Notes: generated by a model from the letters alone, not told the origin. 64,000 bases of DNA from Pseudobdellovibrionaceae bacterium (GCA_019637915.1 JAHBUV010000001.1:1706565-1770564); one strand, 5' to 3'. Counted from the stretch's first letter, positions 1 through 8,932 are shown. Numbers and translations: made by a program.

Positions 1-30
1 GCGCGGGCCGCCGAGGAAGACCCCTTCGAA

Positions 31-819
31 TCACCGAACCAGCTTGTTCCGGACGCGCCAAATGGCGATGTTCATGCACAACCAGCCGATGAAGAGGATC
101 AGGGCGACGTGGGCGAAAGCCTGCCAGGTGAAACCGACTGACAAAACACCGCGCACGGCGCTCACGGCGTGCGTGAGGGGCAGAAGCCAGGTCAGGTGGC
201 GGATGCCGTTCGGCAGTTGCTCGATGGGAAAGTAAATTCCCGAAACCAACGACATCGGGATGATGAAACCTGAAATGTAATAAATGAAGGCGTCGTAGTT
301 CCTCACCCAGGTCGTCACGATCATCGCGAGGCCCGCGAAGAACCAGGAAACCCCGAATAAAATCAGCAGCACCGGGAAAATGCGCCAGCTGTCGACCAAG
401 CCCAGGAAACTCGCGACGAGGGCGACGCCGCAAGCGCCGAACAGGCCCTTGCTCGCCGTCCACAGGATCTCGCCCACCACGATTTCCTCCGCCGACACCG
501 GCGACATCATGATGGTGGCGTAGGTCTTCTGGAAATTCAGTTTCGCGAAGCAGCCGTAGGTGCCCTCGAAAAAAGCCACCATCATGGCGGTCGAAGTGAG
601 GATCCCGGGAAAGAAGAATTCCACGTAGGAGTGCCCGCCCATGTTGCTCACGTAGGATCCCAACCCGTAGCCGATCGCGCCCAGGTACATCAGGGGTTCC
701 AGGCAAGTCCACAGCAGCGACACCATCCAGGTCTTGCGGTAGTGCAGGAAGTTACGTTGCCAGACGTGCAGGAAACGCGACGTGATCTTCGGCGGGACGA
801 AACAGTCCTTGAATTTCAT
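31..819 (-). CDS. ABC-2 type transporter permease, NodJ-like
   Basis: Predicted inner-membrane permease of an ABC-2 exporter, 262 aa, the usual length for the NodJ/DrrB group. Six hydrophobic stretches are visible, at roughly residues 33-55, 70-90, 120-142, 148-170, 180-200 and 235-255, with the conserved EPLMYLGAIGYGLG stretch near residue 41 and a PLTHAVSAVRG motif near residue 217. The start overlaps the stop of the upstream ATPase gene by four bases (ATGA), so the two are translationally coupled and presumably form one complex. The substrate cannot be inferred. The 30 bases between its stop and the window edge hold nothing that can be called. Confidence 0.9.
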   Translation of the reverse strand: MKFKDCFVPPKITSRFLHVWQRNFLHYRKTWMVSLLWTCLEPLMYLGAIGYGLGSYVSNMGGHSYVEFFFPGILTSTAMMVAFFEGTYGCFAKLNFQKTYATIMMSPVSAEEIVVGEILWTASKGLFGACGVALVASFLGLVDSWRIFPVLLILFGVSWFFAGLAMIVTTWVRNYDAFIYYISGFIIPMSLVSGIYFPIEQLPNGIRHLTWLLPLTHAVSAVRGVLSVGFTWQAFAHVALILFIGWLCMNIAIWRVRNKLVR

Positions 820-1745
820 GCTTCATCCCTCAGCTGGTGACCGGAGAGTTTCAAAAAAACGTCGTTCAGCGTGGGCCGGCGCAAGGTGATGCGGTCCCCG
901 GAAATCAGGTCCAGGACGGCTTTGGAATCCTGCCCTTCGCGCACCAGCACCGAGATGGTGTCGTTGATCACCTGGTGATCGAGACCGGCGGCGCGCAGGC
1001 GCCCCAGGTAGTAGTTCACGTCCGCGGCTTTGCACTCGAACTCCACCACCTCGCGGCCGGCGTGTTCGCGGATCAGATCCGCCGGCGTGCCGATCGCGAG
1101 AATGCGGCCGTGGTCCATGATCGCCAGACGGTCGCACATCTGCTCGGCCTCTTCCATGTAATGGGTGGTCAGGACCACCGAGGCGTTCTGTTTTTTCAGT
1201 TCGCGGAAAAACCCCCAGATCCACACTCGCGCCTGGGGATCGAGGCCCGTCGTCGGCTCGTCCAGGATCACCAGCTCCGGGTTGTTCAAGAGGCTGCGGG
1301 CGATGGTCAGGCGCCGTTTCAGTCCGCCGCTCAAGGTCTCCACGGCGCGCTCGGCGTATTCGCTCAGGCGCAGCCATTTCAGCAGCTCCTGGGCGCGGCT
1401 CATGGCCTCCGTCGGCGCGATGTCGTGGTAGCGGGCGTAGACCAGCAGGTTTTCCAGGACGGTGAAGTCGGGATCGAGGCCGTCCTCCTGGGGAACGACG
1501 CCGATGCGGGATTTGATCTCGCGGATGTGCTCGCGCACGTTCAAACCGAGCACGTACATCTCCCCGCCGCCGATCTGGGCGGAGCCGTACATCATCTTCA
1601 TCGTCGTGGTTTTCCCGGCCCCGTTGGGGCCGAGCAGACCGAAACACTCGCCGCGACGGATCTCGAGCGAGATTCCGTCAACGACGTTTTTTTCACCGTA
1701 GGATTTCACCAATTCCTTGGTTTCAACGATGTTCTGATAAGCCAT
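816..1745 (-). CDS. ABC transporter ATP-binding protein, NodI-like
   Basis: ATPase subunit partnering the permease downstream. It has Walker A GPNGAGKTT (about residues 39-47), Q-loop VPQED, signature LSGGLKRR (about 139-146), Walker B LVILDEP and switch His in TTHYMEEAE. The C-terminal extension after about residue 230 is typical of DrrA/NodI-type ATPases of daunorubicin-resistance or lipooligosaccharide exporters. 309 aa matches that group. A good ribosome site (aaggag) precedes the ATG. The cargo is unknown; family membership is secure, specificity is not. Confidence 0.93.
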   Translation of the reverse strand: MAYQNIVETKELVKSYGEKNVVDGISLEIRRGECFGLLGPNGAGKTTTMKMMYGSAQIGGGEMYVLGLNVREHIREIKSRIGVVPQEDGLDPDFTVLENLLVYARYHDIAPTEAMSRAQELLKWLRLSEYAERAVETLSGGLKRRLTIARSLLNNPELVILDEPTTGLDPQARVWIWGFFRELKKQNASVVLTTHYMEEAEQMCDRLAIMDHGRILAIGTPADLIREHAGREVVEFECKAADVNYYLGRLRAAGLDHQVINDTISVLVREGQDSKAVLDLISGDRITLRRPTLNDVFLKLSGHQLRDEA

Positions 1746-1769
1746 GTCCTTTTGGCTCCTTCGTCGGGT

Positions 1770-3587
1770 TTAGTCCTCTTTCGCGTTGCGGGCGCGCTTG
1801 TGGGGATCGAGATCGCGGCAGCGCAGGCGCACGTGCTTCGGCGTCACCTCGATCAGTTCGCTGTCGCTGATCCACTCCATGGCGCGTTCGAGCGTCATGG
1901 GACGAACCGGGGTCAGGCGGATCGCTTCGTCCGAACCGGAGGCCCGCACGTTGGTGAGCTTTTTCTCGCGCGTGATGTTCACGTCGAGGTCGTTCTCTTT
2001 GGCGTGCTCGCCGACGATCATGCCCTCGTAGACGTCATCACCGTGGGTGACGTACATCACGCCGCGCTCCTGCAGGTTCCAGATGGCGAAGGCCGTGGCC
2101 ATGCCTTTGCGGTCGGAGATCATGGAGCCCGTGTTGCGGGAATAGATCTCGCCCTTGTACTCGTCCCAGCCGTCGAATTGCGTGTTCAGCAAACCGGTGC
2201 CGCGCGTGTCGGTCAGGAACTCGGAGCGGTAACCGATCAGGCCGCGCGCCGGGATGCGGAATTCCAGGCGGGTGCGGCCGGAACCCTTTTGCACCATGTT
2301 CGTCATGATGCCTTTGCGGGTGCCGAGTTTTTCGGTCACGGCGCCGACGAACTGATCCTCAATGTCGATGACGGCGATCTCCATGGGTTCCATTTTCTTG
2401 CCGTCGACCATTTTAAAAATGACCTGGGGTTTCGAGACCAGGAGCTCGAAACCTTCGCGGCGCATCTGCTCGATGAGGACGCCCAGCTGCAGCTCACCGC
2501 GGCCGACGACCTTGAAGGCGTCGGTGCTGTCGGTTTTTTCCACGCGGATGGCGACGTTGTAGAGCAGCTCGCGCTCCAGGCGCTCCAGGATCTTCCGCGA
2601 GGTCACGTTCTTGCCGTCCATGCCGGCGAAGGGACCGTTGTTCACGGAGAACACCATGCCGACGGTGGGTTCCTCCACCGTGATCCGCGGCAGCGGCTTC
2701 GGGTTCAGCACTTCCGTGATGGTGTCGCCGATGGTGAAGTCCTCCATGCCGGCGACGATGGCGATGTCGCCCGCGCCGATCTCCTGCACCTGCACGGGGG
2801 CGTTCACGTGGTACTGGAACAGGGCCGAGACCTTCACTTTCTTCTGCGCGCCCTTGTCCTGCATCACCAGCACTTCGTCGCCGAGCTTGATCTTGCCGGC
2901 GCGCACGCGGCCGATGGCCAGACGGCCGACGTAGTCGTTGTAGGAGATGTTGGAAACCATGATCTGCAGGGGATTTTCCTCGATGATTTTCGGCGGCGGC
3001 ACCTGCTCGAGGATGGCCTCGTAGAGCACCTCGAGGGAGTTCGTGCGCACCTCGGGATCGAGGGTGGCCATGCCTTCGCGGGCGATGGCGAAGATGGGTT
3101 TGAAATCGCACTGCTCTTCGGAGGCGTCGAGGTCGATGAACAAGTCGAAGACCTCGTTCAGGACTTCCTGGATGCGGGCGTCGGAACGGTCGATCTTGTT
3201 GATGCAGACCAGGACCTTGATGTTCTGCTCGAGGGCCTTGCGGAGCACGAAACGCGTTTGCGGCAGCGGACCTTCGGAGGCGTCGACGAGCAGGATCGCG
3301 CCGTCCACCATGTTCAGGGTCCGTTCCACTTCACCACCGAAGTCCGAGTGACCGGGGGTATCGACGATGTTGATCTTGATGTCTTTGTACTGGAAGGAGG
3401 CGTTCTTCGCGGCGATGGTGATGCCGCGTTCGCGTTCGAGGTCCATGGAGTCCATCAGGCGTTCTTCCACCTGCTGGTTTTCGCGGAAGGTCCCGGCTTG
3501 TTTGATCAGGTGATCGACGAGCGTGGTCTTGCCATGGTCAACGTGCGCGATAATCGCGATATTGCGGATTTTCTTCGGATCGTACAT
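1770..3587 (-). CDS. typA: Translational GTPase TypA/BipA
   Basis: Ribosome-binding GTPase of the EF-G/LepA superfamily, used for stress adaptation and 50S assembly. G1 AHVDHGKTT is at about residues 14-22, the ITIAAKNASF switch I segment near 56-65, G3 DTPGHSDFGGEVER near 77-90 and G4 NKID near 131. The TypA-specific C-terminus (TRGTGLLNTQFDGW, FAIWNLQERG) is intact. 605 aa is full length. ATG is preceded by aaagga. It reads away from the dus gene on the same strand with a 46-base gap that could hold its promoter. Confidence 0.97.
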   Translation of the reverse strand: MYDPKKIRNIAIIAHVDHGKTTLVDHLIKQAGTFRENQQVEERLMDSMDLERERGITIAAKNASFQYKDIKINIVDTPGHSDFGGEVERTLNMVDGAILLVDASEGPLPQTRFVLRKALEQNIKVLVCINKIDRSDARIQEVLNEVFDLFIDLDASEEQCDFKPIFAIAREGMATLDPEVRTNSLEVLYEAILEQVPPPKIIEENPLQIMVSNISYNDYVGRLAIGRVRAGKIKLGDEVLVMQDKGAQKKVKVSALFQYHVNAPVQVQEIGAGDIAIVAGMEDFTIGDTITEVLNPKPLPRITVEEPTVGMVFSVNNGPFAGMDGKNVTSRKILERLERELLYNVAIRVEKTDSTDAFKVVGRGELQLGVLIEQMRREGFELLVSKPQVIFKMVDGKKMEPMEIAVIDIEDQFVGAVTEKLGTRKGIMTNMVQKGSGRTRLEFRIPARGLIGYRSEFLTDTRGTGLLNTQFDGWDEYKGEIYSRNTGSMISDRKGMATAFAIWNLQERGVMYVTHGDDVYEGMIVGEHAKENDLDVNITREKKLTNVRASGSDEAIRLTPVRPMTLERAMEWISDSELIEVTPKHVRLRCRDLDPHKRARNAKED

Positions 3588-3633
3588 GCATTTCCTTTGT
3601 GAACGTTTCGTGCGCTTTTAAAAAACACAACAC

Positions 3634-4647
3634 CTACCCGTGACCGCCCATGAGGAAGCGTTCATCGGATGTGTCCTCCTGGGGGGCCAGTCGAAGCGCC
3701 TCGAAAAACGCGATGGAAGTTTCCATCGTCTCCGAAACGGACGTGCTCTGGAAGATGGCTTTGCGAAAAGCGGCGGCCCCAGGATAGCCGGTTGCGAACC
3801 AGGCGGCAAATTTTCTGAGTTGAATTTGTGTGATGTGCTCGCTGCAGCGGGCCTGAATGCACTCGGCGAGCTCCCGGAAAAGGGCGGCGAAGTCCCGATT
3901 GTCGCCAGACAGGCTTTCCCCGCGCCAGATTTTCAGGGCATCCACGAAGATATAAGGATTTTTCAGGGCGCCCCGGCCGATCATCACCCCGTCCACGCCC
4001 GTCTGGCGCAGGCGTTCGATGGCCTGGTGGGGGGTCAGCACATCGCCGTTCCCGAGAATGGGGATCTTCGATTGAGCTTTCACTTCAGCGATGTAATCCC
4101 AATCGGCCTTGCCTTCATAGGCCTGGGAGCGCGTCCGCCCGTGAATGGCCACCCAGGTGAGGCCTTCCTCATAAGCGATATGGCAGATCTCAACGGCGTT
4201 GCGGCTGCCGGCGTCCCAGCCCGTGCGGATCTTGATGGTCAGCGGGATATCGATGGCTTTTTTCACCGTCGAGACCATGGCGCGCACCGCTTGAGGATCG
4301 CGCAAGATCGCGGAACCTCCGCCTTTTTTCACGACTTTCGGCACCGGACAACCGAAGTTGAGATCGACGAAATCGGCGCCTTTTTCCTGGGCGAAACGGG
4401 CGGCTTGCGCCACCACCTCGGGCTCTTCCCCGAAGAGCTGGATGCCCACGGGGCGCTGGTCTTCCCCGAAACTCATCAGATCAATGGTCTTTTGCGATTG
4501 GTACTGGATCCCCGTGGCGCTGATCAGCTCCGTCACGACGACGCTCGAGCCGAGCTTTTTCATGAAGCTGCGGAACGCATGATCGGTGATGCCCGCCATG
4601 GGCGCCAGCACGAAGGGGTTGTCCCGAAGGGTTTTGAGGGGATCCAT
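3634..4647 (-). CDS. dusB: tRNA-dihydrouridine synthase, DusB-like
   Basis: FMN-dependent reductase of uridine to dihydrouridine in tRNA. LAPMAGITDHAFR at the N-terminus, the active-site Cys100 in LNFGCPVPKVVKKGGG, HGRTRSQAYEGKADW and NGDVLTPHQA with the C-terminal IGRGALKNP all fit the DusB/NifR3 group, and 337 aa is normal. An upstream in-frame TTG at 4665 would add six residues; ATG 4647 is chosen because the protein then begins at the canonical N-terminal strand. No convincing ribosome site is visible for either. DusB versus another Dus paralogue is inferred from overall resemblance. Confidence 0.93.
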   Translation of the reverse strand: MDPLKTLRDNPFVLAPMAGITDHAFRSFMKKLGSSVVVTELISATGIQYQSQKTIDLMSFGEDQRPVGIQLFGEEPEVVAQAARFAQEKGADFVDLNFGCPVPKVVKKGGGSAILRDPQAVRAMVSTVKKAIDIPLTIKIRTGWDAGSRNAVEICHIAYEEGLTWVAIHGRTRSQAYEGKADWDYIAEVKAQSKIPILGNGDVLTPHQAIERLRQTGVDGVMIGRGALKNPYIFVDALKIWRGESLSGDNRDFAALFRELAECIQARCSEHITQIQLRKFAAWFATGYPGAAAFRKAIFQSTSVSETMETSIAFFEALRLAPQEDTSDERFLMGGHG

Positions 4648-4691
4648 CGACGCTGTGCATATCAAGAGAGGTGAGTGAAATCAAAGGGATT

Positions 4692-5324
4692 TTAAAGAAC
4701 TTGCGGTTCCTCCCGGTAAAGAGGAACCCGCAAACGCCCCACGAACGCCCAAAATTCCACCGGGCTCTCCTGGATGATCCTTTCGCTGAAAAGATAGGCC
4801 ACCATTTTTCGGGCCTTCAACGAATCTTTTTCCCCCAGTTGGGCGAAATGATCATAGACGATCTCGTGCATCCAGAGCCCCGCCCTTTCCCGGGCCGGCA
4901 TATCTTTCCATAAGTCCTGGGAAAATATGAATTTCTTCCCGTCGGTTCGCGAATTTCTTCTCGTGGCGGCCTGCTGCAGCCGGCATTTCTTCGACAAAGG
5001 TTCGATGAGATGGAAAGAATCCTGGCTGGAAACAAGTTGGATGTTTTCCTTGTACTCGATCTCTCGCTGGAGCCTCTCGAAACGATCACGGTAATTTTTT
5101 GCCAGCGCGGGGGCGATCTTTTGAAGAGCAGACAACGTTTCATCGATGATTTGGTTTTCGTCAGCGGAGCCGATTTTCCTCCATGGCCCGGACGACTCGT
5201 AAAAATCCAGCAACTCGATCCGCCGGCGCCCGTTCTCCTCGCAGACGACGAGGTTTCCGCCGTTGCCAACCCGGTTGCCGTTGGCAAAAGCCGCCGCCAT
5301 CAAGACAAAGAATATTTTGATCAC
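4692..5324 (-). CDS. Exported GNGG-family protein with HE...H motif
   Basis: No named function. 210 aa with a short export signal (residues 1 to about 15), then the GNGGN motif at 20-24 followed by VVCEENGRRRIELLDFYE, a signature I associate with a family common in Bdellovibrio relatives. Residues 150-160 contain MHEIVYDH, a His-Glu/His cluster that could bind metal though the spacing is not classic HExxH. GTG start with ggag six bases upstream. It is the last gene of regulator-lipoprotein-GNGG, directly abutting the lipoprotein stop. It resembles in architecture the protein at 61090-62100, which also follows a TIGR02147 regulator. Confidence 0.75.
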   Translation of the reverse strand: MIKIFFVLMAAAFANGNRVGNGGNLVVCEENGRRRIELLDFYESSGPWRKIGSADENQIIDETLSALQKIAPALAKNYRDRFERLQREIEYKENIQLVSSQDSFHLIEPLSKKCRLQQAATRRNSRTDGKKFIFSQDLWKDMPARERAGLWMHEIVYDHFAQLGEKDSLKARKMVAYLFSERIIQESPVEFWAFVGRLRVPLYREEPQVL

Positions 5325-5990
5325 TCACAACTCCAGAGGTAAGCGGTACTTCAGTTTTTCCCCGTCAATTGTCACCAGCGTGAGGTGATAAAAAACCCCA
5401 TTCTGTTTTTGGGGGACATTGATCAAAATCCAACGCCGCAAAACGCCGTCGGCCGGGATATCGATCTGCCCCGCGTAGAGATGGTCTTCCGGAACGCTCC
5501 GAGATGTTTCCGCCTTCAAGATCGAGCGGTTGATCTCGCGAACCTTTTGATATGTCATTCCCGCCGCCGTCACGCCCAAGCCCGCATCGGACAAACCCCG
5601 GTTGCCGTTCCCGGCCCCCGCCACGGCGGCGACCACGCCCACCGCGGTCACCGCGCCTGTCATGATTTCAGAGTTGTGATTGGCCACCTTCTGTTTGTTT
5701 CTCAGGGATTCCGACCAGGCGATCAGGTCCTTCCCGACGAGCACGTTGTAGACATTCTTGTCTTGATCGGGAAATTCCAATTCAACCGATTCGATCCGCA
5801 GGATTTTCGTTGCCTTGTTCTCCAGGGTGAAATCCAAAAAAACGTTCGCGGGGCTCGAGTATTCATCAACCTTTTGCGCGCTGACCCGCAGAGATGTTTT
5901 ATTGGCCGCGTCCGGCGTGGCCATTTTACCGGGGTGGATGCTCGCGCATCCGGGGAGAAACACACTCAAAAGAAAAAACATCTTTTTCAT
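5325..5990 (-). CDS. Exported lipoprotein, unknown function
   Basis: 221 aa with a lipoprotein signal (KKMFFLLSVFLPGCAS, lipidation Cys near residue 15). The first half resembles a beta-sandwich with LDFTLENKATKILRIESVELEF, and a hydrophobic Ala/Gly segment (GAVTAVGVVAAVAGAGNG) lies near residues 112-129, followed by PVPE-type polar sequence. Its start overlaps the TIGR02147 stop (ATGA) and its stop abuts the GNGG gene, so the three are one transcription unit. No family recognised; probably a periplasm-facing envelope component regulated by the upstream HTH protein. Confidence 0.72.
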   Translation of the reverse strand: MKKMFFLLSVFLPGCASIHPGKMATPDAANKTSLRVSAQKVDEYSSPANVFLDFTLENKATKILRIESVELEFPDQDKNVYNVLVGKDLIAWSESLRNKQKVANHNSEIMTGAVTAVGVVAAVAGAGNGNRGLSDAGLGVTAAGMTYQKVREINRSILKAETSRSVPEDHLYAGQIDIPADGVLRRWILINVPQKQNGVFYHLTLVTIDGEKLKYRLPLEL

Positions 5991-6751
5991 CGCGGCGTCC
6001 TTTCATCCAATGCTTCGGTGACGGGAAACAATTGACAGGAAAACGTGTAGACGGCTTGGCAGTTCCCTTTTTCGAGCAAAGAAACCATTTCTTCCTGGAA
6101 AGACTCGATGGCTTTTTTCGCGAGGGGAATGTTCTTGGGATCGATCGCCATGGTCATCGCCGAGAAATCGCGCGCCTCCAAAGGGGTCTCCGTGATTTTT
6201 TCCTCCGCCAAAGCGAGGATTTGGCGGTGGTACTTGCGGATCGCTTCGGAAGGGACGCCGGAGGCGATCCGCAAAGGATCCGTTTTTTGCGAAAGGCAAG
6301 GGCCTGAATCCAGAATGTCCAGCCGCTGAAGCCGCAGCAAAGCCTCTTTCGCCTCGTAGAATTTGATGTTCAAGCGTTTCGCCACCCAAGCCGGATCATT
6401 TTTCGCCCCTTTTAATTTCGCCAGACTCAGAATGGCGAAATGATGCCAATCCGAGATCAAACGGAATTGATCCTCACGCAACTGGAAGCTCCGCTTTTCT
6501 TCCCCGGCTTGGCGGTCGCGGGCGACGGTCCCCTCGAACAAGCGCCTTCTTTCGAAAGGCGAAAAATTCAACCGACGGGCGATCTGATCAAAGACCTTCG
6601 GTGTGACGTTTCTTTTTCCGGAAATGATCTGGGACAACTGCGCGGGACTCAATTGCAGGCTTTGGGCGAAAGCCCGTAAGGAATACGCCTGATTGCTCTT
6701 TTGCCGGCTTTTCAGTTCGTCACGGAGTCTTTCCCGCAGGTCTGTCTTCAT
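5987..6751 (-). CDS. TIGR02147-family HTH transcriptional regulator
   Basis: 254 aa. The N-terminal helix-turn-helix (about residues 24-62: SLRAFAQSLQLSPAQLSQII then GKRNVT) resembles XRE-type DNA binding, and the C-terminal two thirds has the family's WHHFAILSLAKL, WVAKRLN and PLEARDFSAMTMAI segments (TIGR02147/DUF4423, largely confined to Bdellovibrio and Fibrobacter relatives). The frame stays open to 6823, but the HTH placement favours ATG 6751. It heads an operon with a lipoprotein and an exported GNGG protein. Upstream lie three alternating GAAACA/TGTTTC half-sites, a plausible autoregulatory operator. Confidence 0.88.
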   Translation of the reverse strand: MKTDLRERLRDELKSRQKSNQAYSLRAFAQSLQLSPAQLSQIISGKRNVTPKVFDQIARRLNFSPFERRRLFEGTVARDRQAGEEKRSFQLREDQFRLISDWHHFAILSLAKLKGAKNDPAWVAKRLNIKFYEAKEALLRLQRLDILDSGPCLSQKTDPLRIASGVPSEAIRKYHRQILALAEEKITETPLEARDFSAMTMAIDPKNIPLAKKAIESFQEEMVSLLEKGNCQAVYTFSCQLFPVTEALDERTPR

Positions 6752-6796
6752 GCCCAGGTTTTCACCCTGAAAATGGCAAAGAACAAGCCCACCATT

Positions 6797-6822
6797 GAAA
6801 CAGTGTTTCAGAATTCGAAACA
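6797..6822. promoter_or_regulatory. Candidate operator: three GAAACA half-sites
   Basis: GAAACA (6797-6802), TGTTTC (6804-6809) and GAAACA (6817-6822) alternate in orientation. The first two form a perfect dyad with a one-base centre and the second pair a dyad with a seven-base centre. The cluster lies 46-71 bases upstream of the regulator start at 6751, suited to control by that regulator. This is a pattern seen by eye; no binding data. Confidence 0.5.
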
Positions 6823-6838
6823 ACGACTCATTGCGCCA

Positions 6839-7438
6839 TCAAGCCAGCCAGGTCACACGGCCTTCCAGCTGGCGGGGGGCTTTCGGGGGCGCGTGGTCGG
6901 GGTAGCCGATCACCATCCCGCAAAGCAGTTCCAATTCACCGGCCTTGTATTCCGGAAGCTGATCGACGCCCAGGAACTTGTCGACGTCTTCTTTGATCTC
7001 CAAAGGTGCCCCCATGGTGCAGCAGCCGAGGCCTTCCACAAAGCAGGCGAGGTTCATGTTCTCGACCCCCATGTAAACACTGCCGATGCTGGTGTGATAG
7101 CGCTCGTCCGGCGTGTTGTGCGAGTAACAGAAAATCAGCACGGGGGCGTCGCCGAGCGTGAAGAAAAATCTTTCGGTGAATTGATAGAGCGAGGGTTTCA
7201 GGCGCTGCTGAAGGATGTCCTTGATGCCGAGCCAGGATTTCTGCGAATAGGCCAGGTACTCGTCGCGCTTTTTCCCGGTGACGACGTAGTAGCGCCAGTT
7301 CTGGCGGTTTTTCCCCGAGGGCCCCTGCATGCCGGCGGCGAGAACGCGTTCGATCACTTCCCGCGGCGGCATGTCGGGTTTGTACTTGCGGATCGAGCGA
7401 CGCGCTTCCAGGAGCTGATAGAATTCCTCTTTGTTCAT
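6839..7438 (-). CDS. Nitroreductase family protein
   Basis: FMN-dependent oxidoreductase, 199 aa. RRSIRKYKPDMPP (residues 13-25) is the phosphate-binding start of nitroreductases, followed by AGMQGPSGKNRQNWRYYVV and the late FVEGLGCCTMGAPL and ELLCGMVIGYPDHAPP segments. Three hydrophobic aromatic residues in FTERFFFTLGDAPVLIF suggest the usual dimer interface. It is transcribed on the same strand as the regulator operon but separated from it, and divergent from 7458. The substrate is unknown. Confidence 0.9.
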   Translation of the reverse strand: MNKEEFYQLLEARRSIRKYKPDMPPREVIERVLAAGMQGPSGKNRQNWRYYVVTGKKRDEYLAYSQKSWLGIKDILQQRLKPSLYQFTERFFFTLGDAPVLIFCYSHNTPDERYHTSIGSVYMGVENMNLACFVEGLGCCTMGAPLEIKEDVDKFLGVDQLPEYKAGELELLCGMVIGYPDHAPPKAPRQLEGRVTWLA

Positions 7439-7457
7439 GGGGGCAGTCTAAGGCACA

Positions 7458-7952
7458 ATGAAAGGGATGCAACGATTTACGCCCCGGGGGCTCGTGATCA
7501 TTTTTTCTCTGGCGGGAGTGCTCGCCCTCGTCACGGTGCTCGCCGTGATCCCGCCTTTGCGCGCCCGGATCCGCGCCTTCTTCCTGCCGGAAACGCGGCA
7601 GATCCTGGCGAAAACCTCGGGCTACATCACGCCCCGCGGTCCCTTCGTGTCGGTGTTCAAGATTTCCGAAGGCGGCTCTTTGATGCTGGAGATCTACACG
7701 ACCCCGGACGACCAGGGGAATCCGCAGCTCCTGCAGAAAATCCCGTTGAATGAAATCCGCGACGGTTACGTGAATTTCCAGGGCAACGCCACGAACCTCG
7801 CCCTGTCGGACACGGATCACGACGGCGCCCTGGATATCCTGGCGCCGACTTTCGACGAACAGATGACGCCGCGACTGAACGTCTTCCGCTACAACGAGGA
7901 CTTGCGCACCTTCGAGCGCGCTTCCGCCCCGCCCGCCTCATCCGGTCATTGA
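7458..7952 (+). CDS. Membrane-anchored protein with Asp-rich FG-GAP-like repeat
   Basis: 164 aa, unknown function. One N-terminal transmembrane helix (about residues 10-32) followed by a positively charged RARIRAFF stretch and an exported domain. DTDHDGALDIL near residue 120 resembles the calcium-binding loop of FG-GAP/VCBS repeats. ATG 7458 is used; an ATG three codons later is equally possible. Divergent from the nitroreductase and converging on hemH, whose stop it overlaps by seven bases. Confidence 0.68.
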   Translation: MKGMQRFTPRGLVIIFSLAGVLALVTVLAVIPPLRARIRAFFLPETRQILAKTSGYITPRGPFVSVFKISEGGSLMLEIYTTPDDQGNPQLLQKIPLNEIRDGYVNFQGNATNLALSDTDHDGALDILAPTFDEQMTPRLNVFRYNEDLRTFERASAPPASSGH

Positions 7953-8932
7953 ATCAGCTTCACGAAACCCCGCGCCCAGGCGTCGTCTTCGTTCACGCAA
8001 GGAACGAGGGTGAATTCCCGGCCGCCGGCATGCAGGAAATCCTCTTTGCCGCCCAAACCGATCTCCTCGAGGGTTTCCAGGCAATCCGCCACGAAAGACG
8101 GACAGGCCACGACGAGGTTTTTCACCCCGCCCGCCGCCAGGACCTTGATGGTGTCGTCCGTGGAGGGACCGATCCACTTCGCCGGACCCAGGCGTGATTG
8201 GAACGAGGCGCTCCAGCGCCCTTCCGGCAGCTCCAGGAGCCTCGCCAGATCCTTCGCGGTCGTCAGGGATTGGGTTTTATAGCAATTCGCCCGGCAGGGA
8301 TGTCCGGCGTCGCACTTCTCATCGACGCCGCCATGGGCCTCGCGGATCTGCGATTCCGGCAAACCGTGGAACGAGAAGAGCACGTGATCGGCCTTCGCCA
8401 GATGCGGCCGGATCAATTCCGCCTGGGGCCGCAAAAACTCCTCGCGGTCGTGGAAAGCCGGCAGGATTCGCAACTCCGGCGACCAGGACATTTTTTCGAG
8501 CTCGTTCTTCACGGTCTTGATGGCGGAACCCGACGTCGCTTGCGCGAACTGCGGGAAGAGAGGCGCGAAAACCAGCGTTTCCACCGAGCTCTCCCGCAGC
8601 TCGCGAAGAACGCGGAACAAGGACGGCTCCCCGTAACGCATGCCCACCCGGACGATCCAATCAGGCCCGAGGATCTCCCGCAGCTTGTCCGCGAATCTCT
8701 CCGTGTGCACGGCGAGCGGTGAACCCTCCGGGGTCCAGATGGCCCGGTACTTCGCCGCCGACTGCGGGCTGCGACGGGGCGTGATCAAGCCCTTCACGAG
8801 GAGCCAGCGCAAGGGAAAAGGCAGGCCGATGACGTCGGGATCCATCAGGAATTCGTCGAGGTAAACCTTCACGTCCGCCGTCCGCGGCGATGCCGGCGTG
8901 CCGATGTTGTTCAGGATCAAAGCTTTTTTCAC
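7946..8932 (-). CDS. hemH: Ferrochelatase
   Basis: Inserts Fe2+ into protoporphyrin IX, the last step of heme synthesis; class I enzyme, 328 aa. LFSFHGLPESQ carries the catalytic His, followed by the Cys-bearing CDAGHPCRANCYKT segment, then SFQSRLGPAKWIGPSTDD and CPSFVADCLETLEEIG with the conserved Glu. The CxxxxxCxxxC stretch could hold an iron-sulfur cluster or simply be the insertion seen in some bacterial enzymes. GTG start; its first four bases overlap the hemG stop (GTGA). Last gene of the nine-gene hemA-to-hemH operon. Confidence 0.95.
   Translation of the reverse strand: MKKALILNNIGTPASPRTADVKVYLDEFLMDPDVIGLPFPLRWLLVKGLITPRRSPQSAAKYRAIWTPEGSPLAVHTERFADKLREILGPDWIVRVGMRYGEPSLFRVLRELRESSVETLVFAPLFPQFAQATSGSAIKTVKNELEKMSWSPELRILPAFHDREEFLRPQAELIRPHLAKADHVLFSFHGLPESQIREAHGGVDEKCDAGHPCRANCYKTQSLTTAKDLARLLELPEGRWSASFQSRLGPAKWIGPSTDDTIKVLAAGGVKNLVVACPSFVADCLETLEEIGLGGKEDFLHAGGREFTLVPCVNEDDAWARGFVKLIQ

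Noticed and set aside
837-3602. A 921-codon forward frame opposite the ABC ATPase and typA
   Set aside because: It is antisense to two clear, conserved genes and is a by-product of GC-rich codon use; no protein-like motif.
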